Assembly: GCA_002506015.1 (NCBI GenBank)
Contig: DAWR01000029.1
Coordinates: 1 to 6,899, forward strand
Reading direction: 5' to 3'
DNA: 6,899 nt
Source of the DNA: Candidatus Methanogasteraceae archaeon UBA261
Lineage (GTDB): Archaea > Halobacteriota > Methanosarcinia > Methanosarcinales > Methanogasteraceae
Shown here: positions 5,911 through 6,899 of the stretch, one piece after another
Position numbering within the stretch: the first letter of the stretch is position 1
Layout: each line of letters begins with the position of its first letter
Position numbers and translations under genes: made by a program
The notes under the pieces: model-generated
Told to the model about the DNA's origin: nothing
Databases searched by the model: none
The model's input: the letters and a program-made list of their open reading frames with translations, nothing else

Positions 5911-6408
5911 CTAAAAGAGGTTCAAAACTCCAACACCACCGAGTGTGATGCTTGTTACGATAACTCCGGCGAGCATAACTCCCGAAAAGATCGCAACAAA
6001 CGCGTGTCTGAACCGTATCCCGAATACAAATGCTGCTGCGCATCCGGTCCAGGCGCCTGTAACCGGCAGAGGGATTGCAACAAATAAAAGGAGCGCGATT
6101 GTTCCGTATTTTTCAAATCCCGCGTTGTGTCGGTGGTATGTGCGCGTAAAGAGCCATCTGAAGAAGACATCCCAGAAAACCCATCGCCGCAGATAACTGG
6201 AGACCGTTTCAAGAAAGAGCAGTAGCGGAACGACCGGAAGCATGTTTCCAATCACTGCGAGCGTGTATGCAGTCCATGGATCCAGCCCATACACTCCGAT
6301 AGCCACTGGAATTGCCCCACGCAGTTCTGCGATCGGCATCGCAGCGATCAGGACGGTTGCAACAGGTGGTGGTACCGATCCGAAGAGTCCGACGATGAAA
6401 TCGATCAT
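5911..6408 (-). CDS. Small multi-drug export family membrane protein (COG2426, Sm_multidrug_ex)
   Basis: A 165-residue integral membrane protein with about four to five hydrophobic spans. Family marks are PIAELRGAIPVAIG (residues 25-38), GNMLPVVPLLLF (54-65) and PLPVTGAWTG (113-122), the last being the characteristic re-entrant-like segment shared in outline with DedA-type proteins. A basic stretch, RTYHRHNAGFEKYG (89-102), lies between membrane spans. The family name implies export of small compounds, but transport has hardly been tested, so the substrate is unknown. I chose ATG 6408 because the family normally starts a few residues before the first span. The frame opens upstream to TTG 6438, which would add ten polar residues without an evident ribosome binding site. 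A TATA-like box at 6456-6466 would give a leader of about 25-30 nt to the ATG. Identity of the family is confident. Confidence 0.88.
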   Translation of the reverse strand: MIDFIVGLFGSVPPPVATVLIAAMPIAELRGAIPVAIGVYGLDPWTAYTLAVIGNMLPVVPLLLFLETVSSYLRRWVFWDVFFRWLFTRTYHRHNAGFEKYGTIALLLFVAIPLPVTGAWTGCAAAFVFGIRFRHAFVAIFSGVMLAGVIVTSITLGGVGVLNLF

Positions 6409-6455
6409 GCTTCTGATATTGGTTCGGTGCGTAATCAAACCATCGTTTTGATCGG

Positions 6456-6466
6456 CTATGTATAGA
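6456..6466 (-). promoter_or_regulatory. Possible TATA box for the export-family gene
   Basis: The minus strand reads TCTATACATAG. Transcription beginning about 26 bp downstream (near 6435) would give a short leader before ATG 6408. The same position would make the upstream TTG 6438 unlikely to lie within the transcript. Confidence 0.35.
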
Positions 6467-6568
6467 AATGAACGTGTTCATACCCTCGGCACAATCGAAA
6501 TCCCAGTGAAATGCACCAGGAGATTTTTGTTCTTTGCGTCATCGCGTCTTTCTCATCATCGTTTTCCA

Positions 6569-6577
6569 ATTTAAATA
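6569..6577 (+). promoter_or_regulatory. Orphan TATA box with no long gene behind it
   Basis: ATTTAAATA is a good archaeal TATA-like sequence. Its centre is about 24-26 bp before ATG 6597, and GAGAGGTG (6587-6594) lies between them. Only 15- and 21-codon frames follow (ATG 6597 to TAA 6644; ATG 6601 to TGA 6666), so it may drive a small RNA or a micro-peptide, or be the remains of a lost gene. Confidence 0.3.
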
Positions 6578-6842
6578 GAAAGGCGAGAGAGGTGCTATGA
6601 ATGTTGTCAATCTCGGTCCACATCACTCACAAATTCCATCTTAAAACCTGTTACCTACCTATGTGACTCTCTGTGTCATATTTGGCTCTATATCCACTAT
6701 TTTATCCAATATACTGTCATGAAAGTGCACAACAATCGATTAAAAGTACTGGCACTGAACGAACAAGATTGCTTTTGTGCGTGGTGGCTGGAGTGAGTTT
6801 TGGTAAATACCCGATGTGACTGGTCATTTGAACACCTTCACG

Positions 6843-6888
6843 CGAGATATTAGAGAGCCCAAGATTTCTGCGTTAATCTCGTGAAATC
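6843..6888. repeat. Two overlapping inverted repeats near the right edge
   Basis: CGAGAT (6843-6848) pairs with ATCTCG (6876-6881), and GATTTC (6863-6868) pairs with GAAATC (6883-6888). The two stems interleave, so they could form alternative or pseudoknotted structures. Short paired arms like these can arise by chance; a mobile-element end or a structured RNA is possible but unproven. Confidence 0.3.
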
Positions 6889-6899
6889 CCGTCTGTTGA

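Larger units (their letters stand above)
6409..6899. other. Gene-poor stretch at the right edge
   Basis: This stretch of about 490 bp holds no convincing protein gene on either strand; the longest frames are under about 45 codons. It contains the likely promoter of the export-family gene (6456-6466), an orphan TATA box with a GAGAGGTG site and very short frames (6569-6644), and overlapping inverted repeats near the right edge (6843-6888). No tRNA- or rRNA-like sequence and no repeated units of a CRISPR array were seen. It may hold a non-coding RNA or decayed mobile DNA, but neither is shown. Confidence 0.5.

Noticed and set aside
6660..6899. CRISPR array or tRNA gene near the right edge
   Set aside because: No unit is repeated with regular spacing, and no cloverleaf with a TPsiC-like GTTCRANYC element could be found.

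Overview
The window looks like a chromosomal segment of an archaeon, most likely a euryarchaeote of the methanogen/ANME/Syntrophoarchaeum kind. This is a guess from gene content. It carries a single-domain KaiC/RAD55-type ATPase, a Chlor_Arch_YYY (DUF2298) membrane protein, a stand-alone Lrp/AsnC ligand-binding domain and a small archaeal winged-helix regulator. TATA-like boxes sit about 25-28 bp before several start codons (leaderless style), and other genes carry GGTGA-type ribosome binding sites. No rRNA, tRNA, CRISPR array, transposase or phage gene was seen.

Layout, left to right. (1) Minus strand, 17-247: a 76-residue stand-alone RAM (Lrp/AsnC effector-binding) domain. (2) Minus strand, 431-2155: AMP-forming acetyl-CoA synthetase of the AcsA type, complete and with all expected motifs. 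(3) 2156-2329: a divergent control region. On its plus side it holds a strong TATA box (2300-2309) and a perfect 9-8-9 inverted repeat (2312-2337) lying on the predicted start site of (4), a winged-helix regulator on the plus strand, 2330-2623. (5) Minus strand, 2632-2922: a small three-helix membrane protein of unknown function, converging on the regulator with an 8-bp gap. (6) Plus strand, 2958-5117: a 719-residue polytopic Chlor_Arch_YYY/DUF2298 protein with a GT-C-like layout, starting only 35 bp from the start of (5). (7) Plus strand, 5163-5894: a KaiC-like ATPase 45 bp downstream of (6), probably in the same transcript. (8) Minus strand, 5911-6408: a small multi-drug export family (COG2426) membrane protein, ending 16 bp from the end of (7). 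(9) 6409-6899: about 490 bp without a convincing gene. It holds a promoter for (8), an orphan TATA box followed by short frames, and overlapping inverted repeats near the right edge.

How the genes may work together. The left half looks like an acetate-activation locus: AcsA, a divergently read small regulator that probably controls its own promoter and perhaps acsA, and a RAM-domain protein behind acsA that could sense a metabolite. The right half is membrane and cell-surface flavoured: the YYY protein resembles lipid-linked-sugar glycosyltransferases in layout only, and the KaiC-like ATPase next to it has no assigned role. The most distinctive signals are the operator-like palindrome on the regulator's start codon, the very compact divergent promoter at 2923-2957, and the pairing of the YYY protein with a KaiC-like ATPase.
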